DNA from: Arthrobacter sp. Hiyo8
Lineage (GTDB): Bacteria > Actinomycetota > Actinomycetes > Actinomycetales > Micrococcaceae
Direction of reading: 5' to 3'
Length of the DNA: 64,000 nucleotides
Assembly: GCA_001549895.1 (NCBI GenBank)
Contig: AP014719.1
Span: forward strand, 2,604,001 to 2,668,000
In this document: positions 47,038 to 57,405 of the stretch, one piece after another
Layout: each line of letters starts with the position of its first letter
Position numbering within the stretch: the first letter of the stretch is position 1
Translations under genes and position numbers: made by a program
The notes under the pieces: generated by a model
Database searches by the model: none
Seen by the model: only the letters and a program-made list of their open reading frames with translations
What the model was told of the DNA's origin: nothing

Positions 47038-49684
47038 ATGGCACGGGCAACGTTGCGCATTTTCCTCGGGGCAGCCCCGGGAGTAGGGAAGACCTACGCC
47101 ATGCTTGAGGAGGCTCACCGGCTGCGCGGCCGCGGTGAAGACGTGGTGGTGGCCTTCGCCATGGACCATGGGCGCAGCGACACCCGTGCCTTGATGGACG
47201 GATTGGAAGTCATCCCGCCGCACACGATTGCGTACCGGGACACCAGCTTTGAAGAGATGGACGTCGACGCGGTCTTGGCACGCAAGCCGCGCATCGCCGT
47301 CGTCGACGAATACGCCCACTCGAACATCCCCGGAAGCCGCAACGCAAAGCGCTGGCAAGACGTCGAGGAACTGCTCGACGCCGGCATCAACGTCCTCTCC
47401 ACCGTCAACGTGCAGCACCTGGCTTCCCTTGGTGACGTCGTGAGTGCCATCACCGACGTCCGGCAGGCGGAGACAGTGCCCGACGACGTCGTGCGGCGTG
47501 CCGATCAAATCCATCTTGTGGACATCTCACCGGAGCTGTTGCGGCAACGGCTGGGCGACGGCAAGATCTATTCGGCGGACAAGATCGACGCTGCCCTGTC
47601 CAACTATTTCCGGATGGGCAACCTGACGGCATTACGGGAACTGGCGCTGCTGTGGCTGGCCGACCGCGTGGACGAAGGGCTCGCGAAGTACCGTTCGGAA
47701 CAGGGGATCGAGGCGAGCTGGCCCGCCCGCGAACGCATCGTCATCGGCCTCACAGGCGGGCCGGAAGGGGAAGTCCTTGTCCGCCGGGCCGCCCGGATCC
47801 TCAAGCGCGTCAATGGCGGCGACTTGCTCGCCGTGCACGTCCGCGCCGCTGATGGTGTGGCCTCGGAATCTCCGCAGGCGCTGGAAGCCCAGCGCCTGTT
47901 GGTACGGGACTTGGGTGGCAGCTACCACACGGTGGCAGGGGAGGACCCAGCGAAGGCCTTGCTTGACTTTGCCCGCAGCGTGAACGCGACGCAGATCGTC
48001 GTCGGGATTTCCCGGCGCCGGAGCCTCGTCGCCAGGCTGACCGGGCGGGGATCGGCAACCGGGTGGTGCGTGACTCCGGCGATATTGACGTGCACATGGT
48101 TTCGCATCCCTTGGGCGGCCGGGGCGTGGACCGTCCACGGCAGCGGGACCTTGGCCGCACAAGGGTGATCGTCGGGTTTGCTATGGCGGTGGTCCTGCCG
48201 GTTCTTTTGCAGCTCCTGCTGGCGGCGAGTCCTTCGCACAACATCACGACGGCGGTGCTCCTCCAGTTGACGGGCTCGGTTGCCGTCGCCCTGGTGGGCG
48301 GGTTGTGGCCCGCTCTGCTCGGTGCCTTGTGGAGCAGCCTGTTGGTGAATTTCTTCTCCATACCGCCCGTGGGGACCCTGACCATCAGCGACCCCGAGAA
48401 CATCATCGCGTTGCTGGTTTTCGTGGGCGTTTCAGCCGCTGTTGCGGCCGTGGTGGACGTCTCGGCCAGGCGCTCCAAGGAAGCCGCCCGTGCCCGTGCC
48501 GAGGCCACCACCCTGGGTGACCTCACGCGCGGGGCATCGAGCGCCGAGGACACCGTCGAAGGACTTTTGAAGCAAGCGTTGGACGTATTCCAGATGCGCG
48601 GGGCTGCGTTGTACAGGGCTGGCACCGCGGGCCCGGGCGGCGGGACAGCGGGCGGCTGGCGCCTCGTCGCCAAGGCCGGAGAGGCCGCACCCCTCCCTGC
48701 CGACGGCGGCGAAAACACCGAACAGATCGACGCCGGAACCCGCCTGGTCCTGTCCGGCCGCATCCTGCCAGCCAGCGACCGCCGCCTACTCAGCGCCTTC
48801 GGCGCGCACCTTTCGGCCCAGCTCGAGCGGCGGCAATTGGCGGCAAGCCGACGTGAAGTCAGGCGCTTGGCCGAAAGCAACACCATGCGAACCTCCATCC
48901 TGCGCGCCGTCTCCCACGACTTGCGGACTCCGCTGGCCGGGATCAAATTGGCCGTCGGCGGCTTGCGGCAAAGCAACGTCCACTACACACCGGAGGAGGA
49001 ACAGGAACTGCTGGCAACCATCGAGGAATGCTCGGACAGGCTCGACGTCCTCGTGGGGAACCTCCTGGACATGTCCCGCATTACCTCGGACTCGGTGAAT
49101 GCCCTCATTCGCCCGGTGCGCTGGTACGAAGTGATCCCTACGGCCCTCCATGGCATGCCGCCGGGGCGGGTGCGCGTCGACCTGCCCGGGAACATGCCGG
49201 AGATCGACGCCGACGCCGGGATGCTGGAACGCGTTATCGCAAACATCGTGGAGAATGCCATCAAGTACGCTCCGGATTCCGATGTTGTGCTGGTGGGAGC
49301 CGCTGGTGGCTTTAGCTCGTCCACCCTGGACGGGAGGCCGTCCGGAGAACTGCGCATCATCGACCACGGCCAAGGAGTCCCCGCCGAAAGCGTCGTCAGG
49401 ATGTTCCAGCCATTCCAGCGGCTCAACGACGTCCCTTCCACCACCGGGGTTGGCTTGGGGCTCGCCGTGGCCAAGGGATTCACGGAAGCGATGGGAGGCA
49501 CGCTCACCGCGGAAGAGACTCCGGGCGGCGGCCTGACCATGGTCATCCGGCTTCCGCTATCCACAGGGGTCGCGTTCCCGCACGAGGAGGCGCAAGCTCC
49601 CCTGGAGGCGCAATCCGTTCTTTTGCAGCACCGCCACATGCCGCCGTCGGCAGTCCGGATAGCGCCTCCAGGGAGGCGGGATGA
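47038..49684 (+). CDS. kdpD: Sensor histidine kinase KdpD, frameshifted
   Basis: The N-terminal KdpD domain has Walker A GAAPGVGKTYAMLEE and Walker B-like IAVVDEYAHSNIPGSRNAKR. A universal-stress-protein-like domain follows at about 235-370, then four membrane helices (about VLPVLLQLLLAA to LVFVGVSAAVAAVV), a GAF-like part, HisKA (RAVSHDLRTPLAGIKLAV, phosphorylated His) and HATPase (IVENAIKYAPDSD, TGVGLGLAVAKGFTEAMGGT). A break near 48050 separates the stress domain from the helices. A second near 49660 must restore a TGA overlapping the kdpE start. The total is about 880 residues. It senses potassium limitation and phosphorylates KdpE. Confidence 0.93.
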
Positions 49685-50356
49685 GCCACGTCCTGGTGGT
49701 GGACGACGATCCCCATATCGTCAAGGCCTTGCGGATTACCCTCCAAGCCCACGGTTACACTGTGGCCACAGCGTCCGACGGCGAATCGGCCTTGCGCTCT
49801 GCCGCCCAGCACCCGGTTGGCGTCTTGATCCTCGACCTGGGGCTGCCAGACATCGACGGAACCACAGTCATCACCCGCTTGCGTGAGTGGAGTAGCGTAC
49901 CCATCCTGGTCCTCTCCGCACGTCACGGCTCGGACGACAAGGTGGAAGCCTTGGACGCCGGCGCGGACGACTACATCACCAAACCGTTCGGGCTCGACGA
50001 GCTGCTCGCGCGCCTCCGGGCGATCCTGCGGCGCACCTCTGACCCGGGCGAAGAAGCGCCCGTGCTGGTCACTGAATCGTTCACTGCGGACCTTGCCATG
50101 AGACGCGTGACGCGCGACGGCGAAGACGTCCGCCTCACGCCGACGGAGTGGAGGATCTTGGATCTTTTCGTGCGCAATCCCGAGAAGCTGATCACCCAAC
50201 AGCAGCTCCTGAGCGAGTGTGGGGCCCGGCCTACGCCAAGGAGGCCAATTACCTGCGCGTGTACATGGCCCAGCTCCGCCGGAAACTGGAACCGGAGCCC
50301 GGGAACCGCGCCACCTGATCACCGAGGTAGGGATCGGGTACCGGTTCATGCCGTGA
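49681..50356 (+). CDS. kdpE: Response regulator KdpE, two frameshifts
   Basis: The OmpR-family regulator of about 226 residues has a receiver domain ([20 protein letters not shown]) with phosphorylated Asp in [14 protein letters not shown] and Lys in [13 protein letters not shown]. The winged-helix domain has [20 protein letters not shown], then [17 protein letters not shown] and [11 protein letters not shown]. Breaks near 50218 and 50300 lie in the DNA-binding domain. It activates kdpFABC. Its 3' end overlaps the convergent ABC exporter gene by 11 bases. Confidence 0.92.
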
Positions 50357-52227
50357 GGCGGGCTGCGGCAGCATGACCGGCAAACTCCGCAGTCTCCCCG
50401 GCCTCGACAAGCCGCGCATACGCGCCGCCTGAATCGCGAAGGTTTCCGGGCGTTCCGAACTCCACGATGGCACCGCGCGAGAGCACTGCGAGCTGATCGG
50501 CTTTCTCCACGGTGGAGAGCCTGTGGGCGATGGTGAGCGTAGTCCGGCCGACGGCCAGCCGGTCGAGCGCCGCCTGGACATGAGCCTCGGTTGCGTTGTC
50601 CAGGGCGGAGGTAGCTTCGTCGAGGACCAGCACTTTCGGATTGCGCAGGATGGTTCGGGCAATCGCCAAGCGCTGCTGTTCTCCTCCGGAGAAGCGGTGG
50701 CCCCGGCGCCGACCATGGTGTCCAGGCCGTCGGGCAAGCTTGCGATCAGGTCCGCGATCTGTGCCGAGGCCAGCGCGCTCCACAGCACTGCGTCGTCCGC
50801 GCCGGGTGCAGCCAGCAGCAGGTTTTCCCGGATGGTGTCGTGAATCAAGTACGTCTCCTGGGACACCACGCCAACGATTTTCGTCAGGTCCTCAGGGGCG
50901 ATGTCGCGCACGTCGACGCCGTCAATGGTGATCCGCCCGGCGGTGGCGTCATGCAGGCGCGGACCAGCGAGCCCAGCGTCGATTTGCCGGAGCCCGTGGG
51001 GCCCACGATCGCGGTGCTGGTGCCGGCCGGAAGCGTGAGGTCGACGTCGAGCAGAACGTCCGTGCCGCCGTCGTACGCGAAACGGACGCCCTCAAAGCGG
51101 ACCTCGCCGCGCACTGCGGCGGGTCCAGCGGGACGGGCCGCGCCGGGGAGTGATCTCGGGAGCCAAGTCCAGGTACTCAAAGATGCGGCTGAACAGGGCC
51201 ATTGCGGTGACCCATTGGACGCCGAGATCCAGCAAGCTCATGACCGGGCGGAAGATGGCGCCTTGCAGCGCGGTGAACGCCACGAGCGTGCCGATGGTCA
51301 TGCCGCCGCTGGTGACGGGCAGTCCGGCGGCGAGGTAGATCAGCGCCGGAATGGCCGAGAAGATTATGCCCATGGTGGACATGCGCCAGCGGCCGGCCAA
51401 CTGGGAGCGCATCTCCAGGCCGATCAGCCTTTTGGAGCTTTCCGTGTAGCGGTGGGCGTCGCGTTTGGTGGTTCCGAGGGTTTTGGAGAGCCTGACGCCG
51501 GAGACTGACAGCCCTTCCTCGACCTGGGTGTTCATGGTGGCCAGCTCGCTTTGCAGCGTTGACGTGATGTTGCGCCGGAGCAGTGCCACCCGGCGCGTGA
51601 ACCAAACAGCCGGCGGTATCACTATCAGGGACAAGAGCGAGAGCCCGGGCGAAATGGCCACCATGGCGATGGCGGTGGCAATGGCCGTGGTCAGGTTGGA
51701 CGCAACACCGGTCGCGGTGGAGGTGATGACTTGCTGCAGGCCGGAAATGTCGTTGTTCAGCCGCGACTGCACCTCGCCACTGCGGGTCCGGGTAAAGAAT
51801 CCGAGCGATTGCTTTTGCAAGTGGGTGAACAGGCGCGTGCGCAAGGTGTGCATGATCTTCTGGCCCATGCCCGTGGTCATCCACGTCTGCAGCACGCCAA
51901 TCAGCGCGGTTGCGGCGGCCACGGCGATCAATCCGGCGGCCAGCCACGCGAGCAGTGGCAGATCCTTGCCGGGCAGCGCGACGTCGATGATGTGGCGGAC
52001 CAGGAACGGCTGCGCCAGGCCGATGATGCTTGAAGCGCTGATGAGAAGCACGACGACGGCGATGGTCGCCTTGTGCGGGGTGAACAGCCCGGCGATCCGT
52101 TTGAGGCTCACGGGGTGCTGTTTCAACTGGGTACGGTCCGCGGGATTGAGGCGGGCGGGCCGCGGCCGGGACTTCGGGCTCCGACGCCCGGTCGATGGGG
52201 ATTTTGGGTGAGGATGTTCTCCGTCAT
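50346..52227 (-). CDS. ABC exporter, fused membrane and ATPase domains, frameshifted
   Basis: Rejoined at about 52128, 51145, 50965 and 50700, this is a half-transporter of about 630 residues. It has a six-helix exporter domain ([20 protein letters not shown] through [20 protein letters not shown]) and an ATPase with Walker [18 protein letters not shown]-loop [17 protein letters not shown], signature [16 protein letters not shown] and Walker [15 protein letters not shown]. It is related to multidrug and lipid exporters and works as a dimer. The start has a GGAGGTGG site. A divergent MarR-type gene about 100 bp away probably regulates it. Confidence 0.88.
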
Positions 52228-52327
52228 AAGCACCACCTCCAGTGGCGAGCGGGGCGCGGGAATCGCGCCTACTAATACAGAGGTTACCTCACTATGTGGC
52301 TACAGGTCAAATTGCTAGACTGACAGA

Positions 52328-52757
52328 ATGCAGTCACAGCCCTCAGATTCTGCCGACCTTGGCGATCTCTTCCATGCCGCCTTCCGGGGCTGCGCCGGAC
52401 CTGGGCCGAGCAGCTGTCTCCGTGGGAGCTGACGCCGCACCAATGGCGGGCGCTCATGACTCTTATGCGCCCGGCGCCAGGGGACCCGATTCGGCTGAAA
52501 GACTTGGCGGAACGGCTGCGCATTGCGCCACGATCGGCCACGGAAGTGGTGGACCAGCTCGAGGTCAAAGGCCTCGTCCGCCGCGATCCGGACCCACGGA
52601 CCGGCGCGCCACCCTCGTCGCCGCCACCAGGGACGGGCAGCAACTCTTTGCGAAGATCGGCGCTGAAAGGCGTGGCAAGTCTTCCGAGTACTTTGCCCGG
52701 CTCAGCGCAGAAGATCGCGCCGAATTGGCCCGGATTCTGGGTCAGCTCGGGGACTGA
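52328..52757 (+). CDS. MarR family transcriptional regulator, two frameshifts
   Basis: Rejoined near 52392 and 52610, this is a protein of about 144 residues. It contains SPWELTPHQWRALMTLMRP, the winged helix IRLKDLAERLRIAPRSATEV with VDQLEVKGLVRRDPDPR, then ATLVAATRDGQQLFAKIGAE and a dimerisation helix. MarR proteins often repress divergent efflux genes and release on binding drugs or phenolics. The ABC exporter opposite is the natural target. Confidence 0.83.
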
Positions 52758-52809
52758 AGCGAACGCCGCCCGCCTGCCAAGTTGCCGCAGAGTAGGTAGA
52801 GTCGAAGCC

Positions 52810-53351
52810 ATGACTCGCCGGAAGGTTCCAGTTGCCCTCGTCGCGCTCCCTTTCGCGTTGTGCCTGATCGCACTTGCGCCAGCAGAGAGAGCGGGGCCGC
52901 AAACTGCGATTCGCAAGGGCTTCTGGGGGTGGTTGGCATGTGCTCTCCCGCCAACTCCCCATCTCCCCGGCCATCGGAAAAACCCACTCCGTCGGCCACG
53001 GCTATCCCGCCTGTACAACCGCAACCCCAGCCGGATCCCGGCGTCGCGGTTCCGTCCGGTGGCGCCTCAACGCCTTCGACGGCGGTGACCGTGCGGGCGG
53101 ACCCAACTCAGGCCGCGCCACCGGCGGCAACCACAGCTACAGTGCCTTCGCCGATCGTTTCCAGCCTGAGCCCCTCGACGCAAAATTCAACCTCCGCGGC
53201 GACCGCTACCCGGATTGACCCGGGCGCCCCCGCCCAGAGTGACCATCCCATTGCTCCAAGCGTTTCAGTGGCTGGAATCCTGTTGGCCTTCGGCGGAACC
53301 CTCATCGCCGCAGGCGGAGTGGTAGGCCTCAGAAGATATCCGCCGCTCTAA
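52810..53351 (+). CDS. Secreted or surface Pro/Ser/Thr-rich protein with C-terminal anchor, one frameshift
   Basis: The N-terminus (MTRRKVPVALVALPFALCLI) looks like a signal peptide. A break near 52930 leads into a long Pro/Ala/Thr/Ser-rich stretch (SPSPRPSEKPTPSATAIPPV onward). The end has a membrane helix (VAGILLAFGGTLIAAGGVVG) followed by LRRYPPL. The length is about 180 residues. There is no LPxTG sortase motif. A spacer or wall-spanning role is possible. I do not recognise a family. Confidence 0.55.
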
Positions 53352-53465
53352 CCCCGGCCCGCGGAGTTCATCGGGAAACAGGTAATAGCGGACCCTGCCT
53401 CATTCCGGTGGCCATTCCTAGGATTGAAAGCAAGTCGACAAGCTTTCACTAACAAGGAGAACCCC

Positions 53466-53779
53466 ATGACCGAACCATCCCGTGCCCAGCAACTCGTCGG
53501 AGACATCTCGCCCAAACTTGCCTCACTCACCGACGACGTTCTCTTCGCTGACGTCTGGGAACGCCCGAATTGGCCAAGCGGGACCGGAGCCTCATTACCG
53601 TTGCCTGTCTCGTGACAAGCGGCAGCACTGAACAGCTTTTTGGCCACCTGCGTCTCGCGAAGGCAAACGGACTCAGCGAAACCGAATTGAGCGAGGCTAT
53701 TACGCACCTGGCGTTCTATGCGGGCTGGCCCAAGGCGATGTCCGCCATGGCGGTCGCCAAGCAGGTGTTTGCCGAGTAG
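53466..53779 (+). CDS. Carboxymuconolactone decarboxylase family protein, one frameshift
   Basis: The protein starts MTEPSRAQQLVGDISPKLAS, breaks near 53568, and continues KRDRSLITVACLVTSGSTEQ, LFGHLRLAKANGLSETELSE and LAFYAGWPKAMSAM. About 104 residues form the CMD/AhpD-like helical fold. The CxxC of AhpD is absent, so a small-molecule decarboxylase or unknown role fits better than peroxidase. It is a single gene. Confidence 0.78.
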
Positions 53780-53850
53780 CCAAGTCCGCGCGAGTAGCCA
53801 AGTCCGCGTCAGGGGCGCTTGGCGCCCCTAGCCAGGCTTGCTGCCGGAAG

Positions 53851-54294
53851 TCAGGCCTGCGGGGTGTGCCCCTGGAGTGAGGCAATCTGTGCACGCGCGG
53901 CTGCGATGAGTTCCTCGTTAGTGTTGGCGTGGCCGTTGAGGCCCCAGCCGCCGTCGGGCGCTTCCGTGAGCAGGACCCAGGTTCGATCAGGCAGCGTCGG
54001 GTCCGCGGCCGCCGTCGCGACGAGCGCGGTGAGTTGTTCGACAACGGCGAGCTGCTTTTCGCGGTTCAGCGCGCCCGCGTTCGTGAGCACCTGGACGCGC
54101 ACGTAATTGCTGTCGCCGTCGACATTCGACAGATCCCCCGCCGGGAGTTCGTGGATGAATGCCGCCGTATTCTTGCGGAACATCGGGATATCCGGCACCT
54201 GCTCCACACGCATCACCGTCGACGCCAGGTCAATCGCGAGCTGGTGTTTGTCTGCGAAAGTCCCTGCGGTGGCGTACACGTCGATCATGGGCAT
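53851..54294 (-). CDS. Tautomerase family protein
   Basis: This intact 147-residue protein begins MPMIDVYATAGTF. After removal of Met, the N-terminal proline is the catalytic base of the tautomerase (4-oxalocrotonate tautomerase/MIF) superfamily. The chain is long, about twice a 4-OT unit, with two beta-alpha-beta halves (the second around YVRVQVLTNAGALNREKQLA). It could act on an aromatic-catabolism enol. The substrate is unknown. Confidence 0.8.
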   Translation of the reverse strand: MPMIDVYATAGTFADKHQLAIDLASTVMRVEQVPDIPMFRKNTAAFIHELPAGDLSNVDGDSNYVRVQVLTNAGALNREKQLAVVEQLTALVATAAADPTLPDRTWVLLTEAPDGGWGLNGHANTNEELIAAARAQIASLQGHTPQA

Positions 54295-54356
54295 GATGCT
54301 TCTCCTCTTCGATGCAGTTCAACCGTCATGTGCGTTGCCATCCTTGCACCTTGCTG

Positions 54357-55508
54357 TCACCGTGTCTTCCTCTGGGCAATCATTTGCGGATCGTCCGGCT
54401 TGACGTCCTTGGAAGTGCGGTTCTTCGGCCTGTGCGGCATGACCGGTTCGGATGCGAAGCGTCGTGGGCCGCTCCACATTGATGGCGGGGCATCGATCGC
54501 GTAGGCAAGGGCGTATGCGACCCTTTCGTAGTTGACGCGCCAGCCCCTGAAATGTGGCCATGCTTGCTCCGCCGTCACCTCAATCGGGTAATCGACAGTC
54601 CTCAGGAGTTCCACGGCCGCTTGAAAATCTTCAAAGGTCACATCTAGTTCGGAATCGGGATCGGGGTCTTCCTCGACCGGGATACGAATGGCCCGGGCCA
54701 CTTGGTTCAGGCAGGTGAATCCCATCCGAATGACCAGCCGAGCCCGGTGCTCGGGCGGACCCCGGACTCAGGGAAAGCTGCAACGCGGCCGCGTCCATGA
54801 CGCTGAGGAGGGAGTTAAGCCAGTTCGATTGCGGTGAAGGCGAACGGAACCATACCAGCGTCAGGTAGGTGCTGTGTGATTCGGCGACATCCGCGGCCCA
54901 TCGCTCCCACCTTTGGTAAAGCTCGCTGAGCTCGCTGGTGCTGGTTTGGGCGGCCATCCCAAACCGTGTGCGCACCAGAAGCTCGGGTCCCCATGAGGGT
55001 GAGCCTGCCCTCGATACGAGGAGCGTTACTTCCGCCTCCCGCCTGTTGAACGCCGCATAGAGCGTTGGCAGATAACCGATCTGCAGAGCGATCACGATCA
55101 ACCCGGTATAGGCGGCGACGTAAACCAACACGGTGTTGCCGACATTCGATGGAGCAGCGTAGCCAAGCGTGAACATCGCGGAGCCAGCCTCGCTTGCGGC
55201 TTGCCAGAGGTCACCGTCGACGAAGGGAAGAAGCAGGAGACTGAACGACAAGTCGAACACGATCACCCAAACCAGCAGGCGGACGAACAGCGCCATGGGG
55301 ACTGCCAGGCAAGGATCCGATCACGTACTTCGTACGAGGAGACGGGCTTAGTGATGACAAAGAAGATTTTCGCAGTGACCAAATGGGTCATCCGTGAAAG
55401 GTTGCTGTGCAGCGGACGTGGCACGATCAGCGTTCCGATCACGCTCATCCAGTTCAGGAGCAACGCAAGCAACCCGACTGAAAAACATGCCCACACGAAT
55501 ACAGTCAA
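54357..55508 (-). CDS. Membrane protein with potassium-channel-like pore segment, two frameshifts
   Basis: Three pieces join near 55310 and 54735 to about 385 residues. There are two N-terminal helices (VGLLALLLNWMSVIGTLIVP; LLVWVIVFDLSFSLLLLPF), a short re-entrant-like segment SAMFTLGYAAPSNVGNTVL, a further helix (AAYTGLIVIALQIGYLP) and a long soluble tail (RRFASEPVMPHRPKNRTSKD near the end). FTLGYAAPS sits where a channel would have its TVGYG filter but lacks the second Gly. The family is unknown to me; an ion-channel relative is a guess. Confidence 0.55.
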
Positions 55509-55685
55509 TGTGCTCTTTCGACATTGTTAGACACCAATTCAGCTATTGACCACCGGTAGGTACAAAGCTGATGAGGCTCGTATCATTCATTCCACCCTCG
55601 GATCTTGTCAAGGGTAAGCGGCTGCGCCGTACTTCGGTGCGACGTCACCAGCAAAGCATCGCCGGAGAGTTAGGGAGTAACCATC

Positions 55686-56626
55686 GTGGCACGCCATCTT
55701 ATCCTCGGCGCCGGACTCGTAGGCGGGACGCTCGCGAGGCAGCTCTCCGCCCGTGGAGACCAGGTAACTCTCGGCACGCGCAGCGGCACTACGGTCCCCG
55801 GGGCGACTCCCGTGAAACTGGACGCGAGCAACCCGGCCGACGTGACACGGGCTGCGCGTGGAGCCGACACGATCTTCGTTTGCACCAATCCGCCCTACAC
55901 CAATTGGGCAGCCGATTGGCCTCCGATCTTCGACGCCGTGATCAAGTCGGCCCGTGACTCCGGGGCCGGTCTTGTGCTCATGGGCAACCTCTATGCGTAC
56001 GGCCCGCCGGACGGTCCGATGACCGAGCATTCACAGCTCGCCACCACCGAGAAGAAGGGCCTTGTGCGCAAAGCGGGTTGGGAGAAAGTCCTTGCCGCGC
56101 ACGAACGCGGTGACATCCGGGCCGTGGAGGTTCGGGCGAGCGACTACTTCGGTCCTGGGGCGGCGGGGATGTCGACGCATCTTGGCGGCGGCTTTTTTCA
56201 ACCACTCCTGGCCTCCAAAACGGCGCGTGTCGTGGGGACCCCGCACTGGAGCACAGTTGGAGCTTCCTGCCCGATATCGCCGCGACACTTATCGCGGCCG
56301 CAGACCACACGGGCGAATGGGGACGGGCCTGGCATGTGCCGAGTGCATCCGTCCCGCGCTCGGAAATCGCGCGGCAGGTGAATGAGCGTTGGGGCGTGAA
56401 TGGCCGGGTGGCCCCGATCCCGCAGTGGTCACTTAAAGCCCTCGGCACCGTCATTCCGATCATGCGCGAGATCTCAGCTTCCAGCTACCAATTCACGATG
56501 CCCTTCGTGATCGACTCCGAGGAGACGCGGAAGATGCTGGGTGTTAAGGCAACATCGTGGGACCAAGCACTGGAGGTCACTGTGGACAGCTACCGTAAGC
56601 CCGAAACGAGCCATTCGGTGCGGTGA
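55686..56626 (+). CDS. NAD-dependent epimerase/dehydratase-family protein, one frameshift
   Basis: The GTG start follows GGGAG. The protein begins ARHLILGAGLVGGTLARQLS (Rossmann GxGxxG), with GADTIFVCTNPPYTNWAADW and VLMGNLYAYGPPDG, the YxxxK-type site being altered. A break near 56237 leads to SWSFLPDIAATLIAAADHTG and VPSASVPRSEIARQVNERWG. About 313 residues are in the atypical SDR fold. The substrate is unknown. Confidence 0.78.
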
Positions 56627-57331
56627 CTAACCCCTCCGCTCAACCGCCGCAAGAATGGCCTCGCCGAGTTCATGCGGCTTCGTGAACTGGGGCCAGTGTC
56701 CGGTGGGCAGATCCATGAATTCCACGTCGTTGATGCGCGCGAGCTCGGCCACGAAGGGGTGGCCGGATTCGATCCACTCGCCGAGCAGGCTGGAGGGGAA
56801 CTCGCACGCGATGATGGTGGCCGGGACGTCGTAGCGGCGCACATCGTGCAAGCGCTGCTTATCTGTGGTCACGTTCTTTGGCTCCGGGATGGCGCGTGCC
56901 CGGAACGCGGCCCGCAGCTCCTCGTTGAGGTCCACGAGGTCCTCGTTTTCGAAAAGCTCCCACGGTGGCAAGGGCACGGCATCGCCCTCGACAGGCAGTT
57001 CGTCGTTGATGACGCCGCCCTCGCCAAGCGGTCCGCTGTCCACGTAGACCGCCCGGACCACCCGGTCCGGGCGGGCGTCGACGGCGCCGTGGATGATGGC
57101 ACCTCCACCGGAGTTGCCGACCAGTACAACAGGACTGCCAACGGCGTCGACGGCTGCCACTACTGCCTCGATGTGATCCCTGAGGCCGATACCGGACCTC
57201 GGGGCGTCAATTGCCTCCAGCCCAGGCAGCGTGAGCGGGTGGACCGTGTGGCCCGCAGCAACGAGCGGCGGCGTGACCTCCGACCACGAAGAAGCGTCCA
57301 ACCAGAATCCGGGAACCATGATGATGTCCAT
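56627..57331 (-). CDS. Alpha/beta hydrolase
   Basis: This intact 234-residue protein starts MDIIMVPGFWLDASSWSEVT (oxyanion region GFW). It has the nucleophile elbow VVLVGNSGGGAIIHGAVDAR with Ser as nucleophile. Catalytic Asp and His are likely in MDLPTGHWPQFTKPHELGEA, with His in GHWP. It resembles small esterases and lactonases (methylesterase-like). It lies downstream of the MobA-type hydroxylase on the same strand and might process an ester of its substrate. Inference. Confidence 0.82.
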   Translation of the reverse strand: MDIIMVPGFWLDASSWSEVTPPLVAAGHTVHPLTLPGLEAIDAPRSGIGLRDHIEAVVAAVDAVGSPVVLVGNSGGGAIIHGAVDARPDRVVRAVYVDSGPLGEGGVINDELPVEGDAVPLPPWELFENEDLVDLNEELRAAFRARAIPEPKNVTTDKQRLHDVRRYDVPATIIACEFPSSLLGEWIESGHPFVAELARINDVEFMDLPTGHWPQFTKPHELGEAILAAVERRG

Positions 57332-57405
57332 GCCGGTACCCTACGACGGGCCACCGACAGAATGAACCCTTGCGTTGGTCCCGCACGCCGGAACGCGCCA
57401 ACAGC

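Noticed and set aside
50346..50356. Overlap of kdpE and the ABC exporter gene as an annotation mistake
   Set aside because: Both stop codons are well supported by conserved C-termini. A short convergent overlap is plausible.
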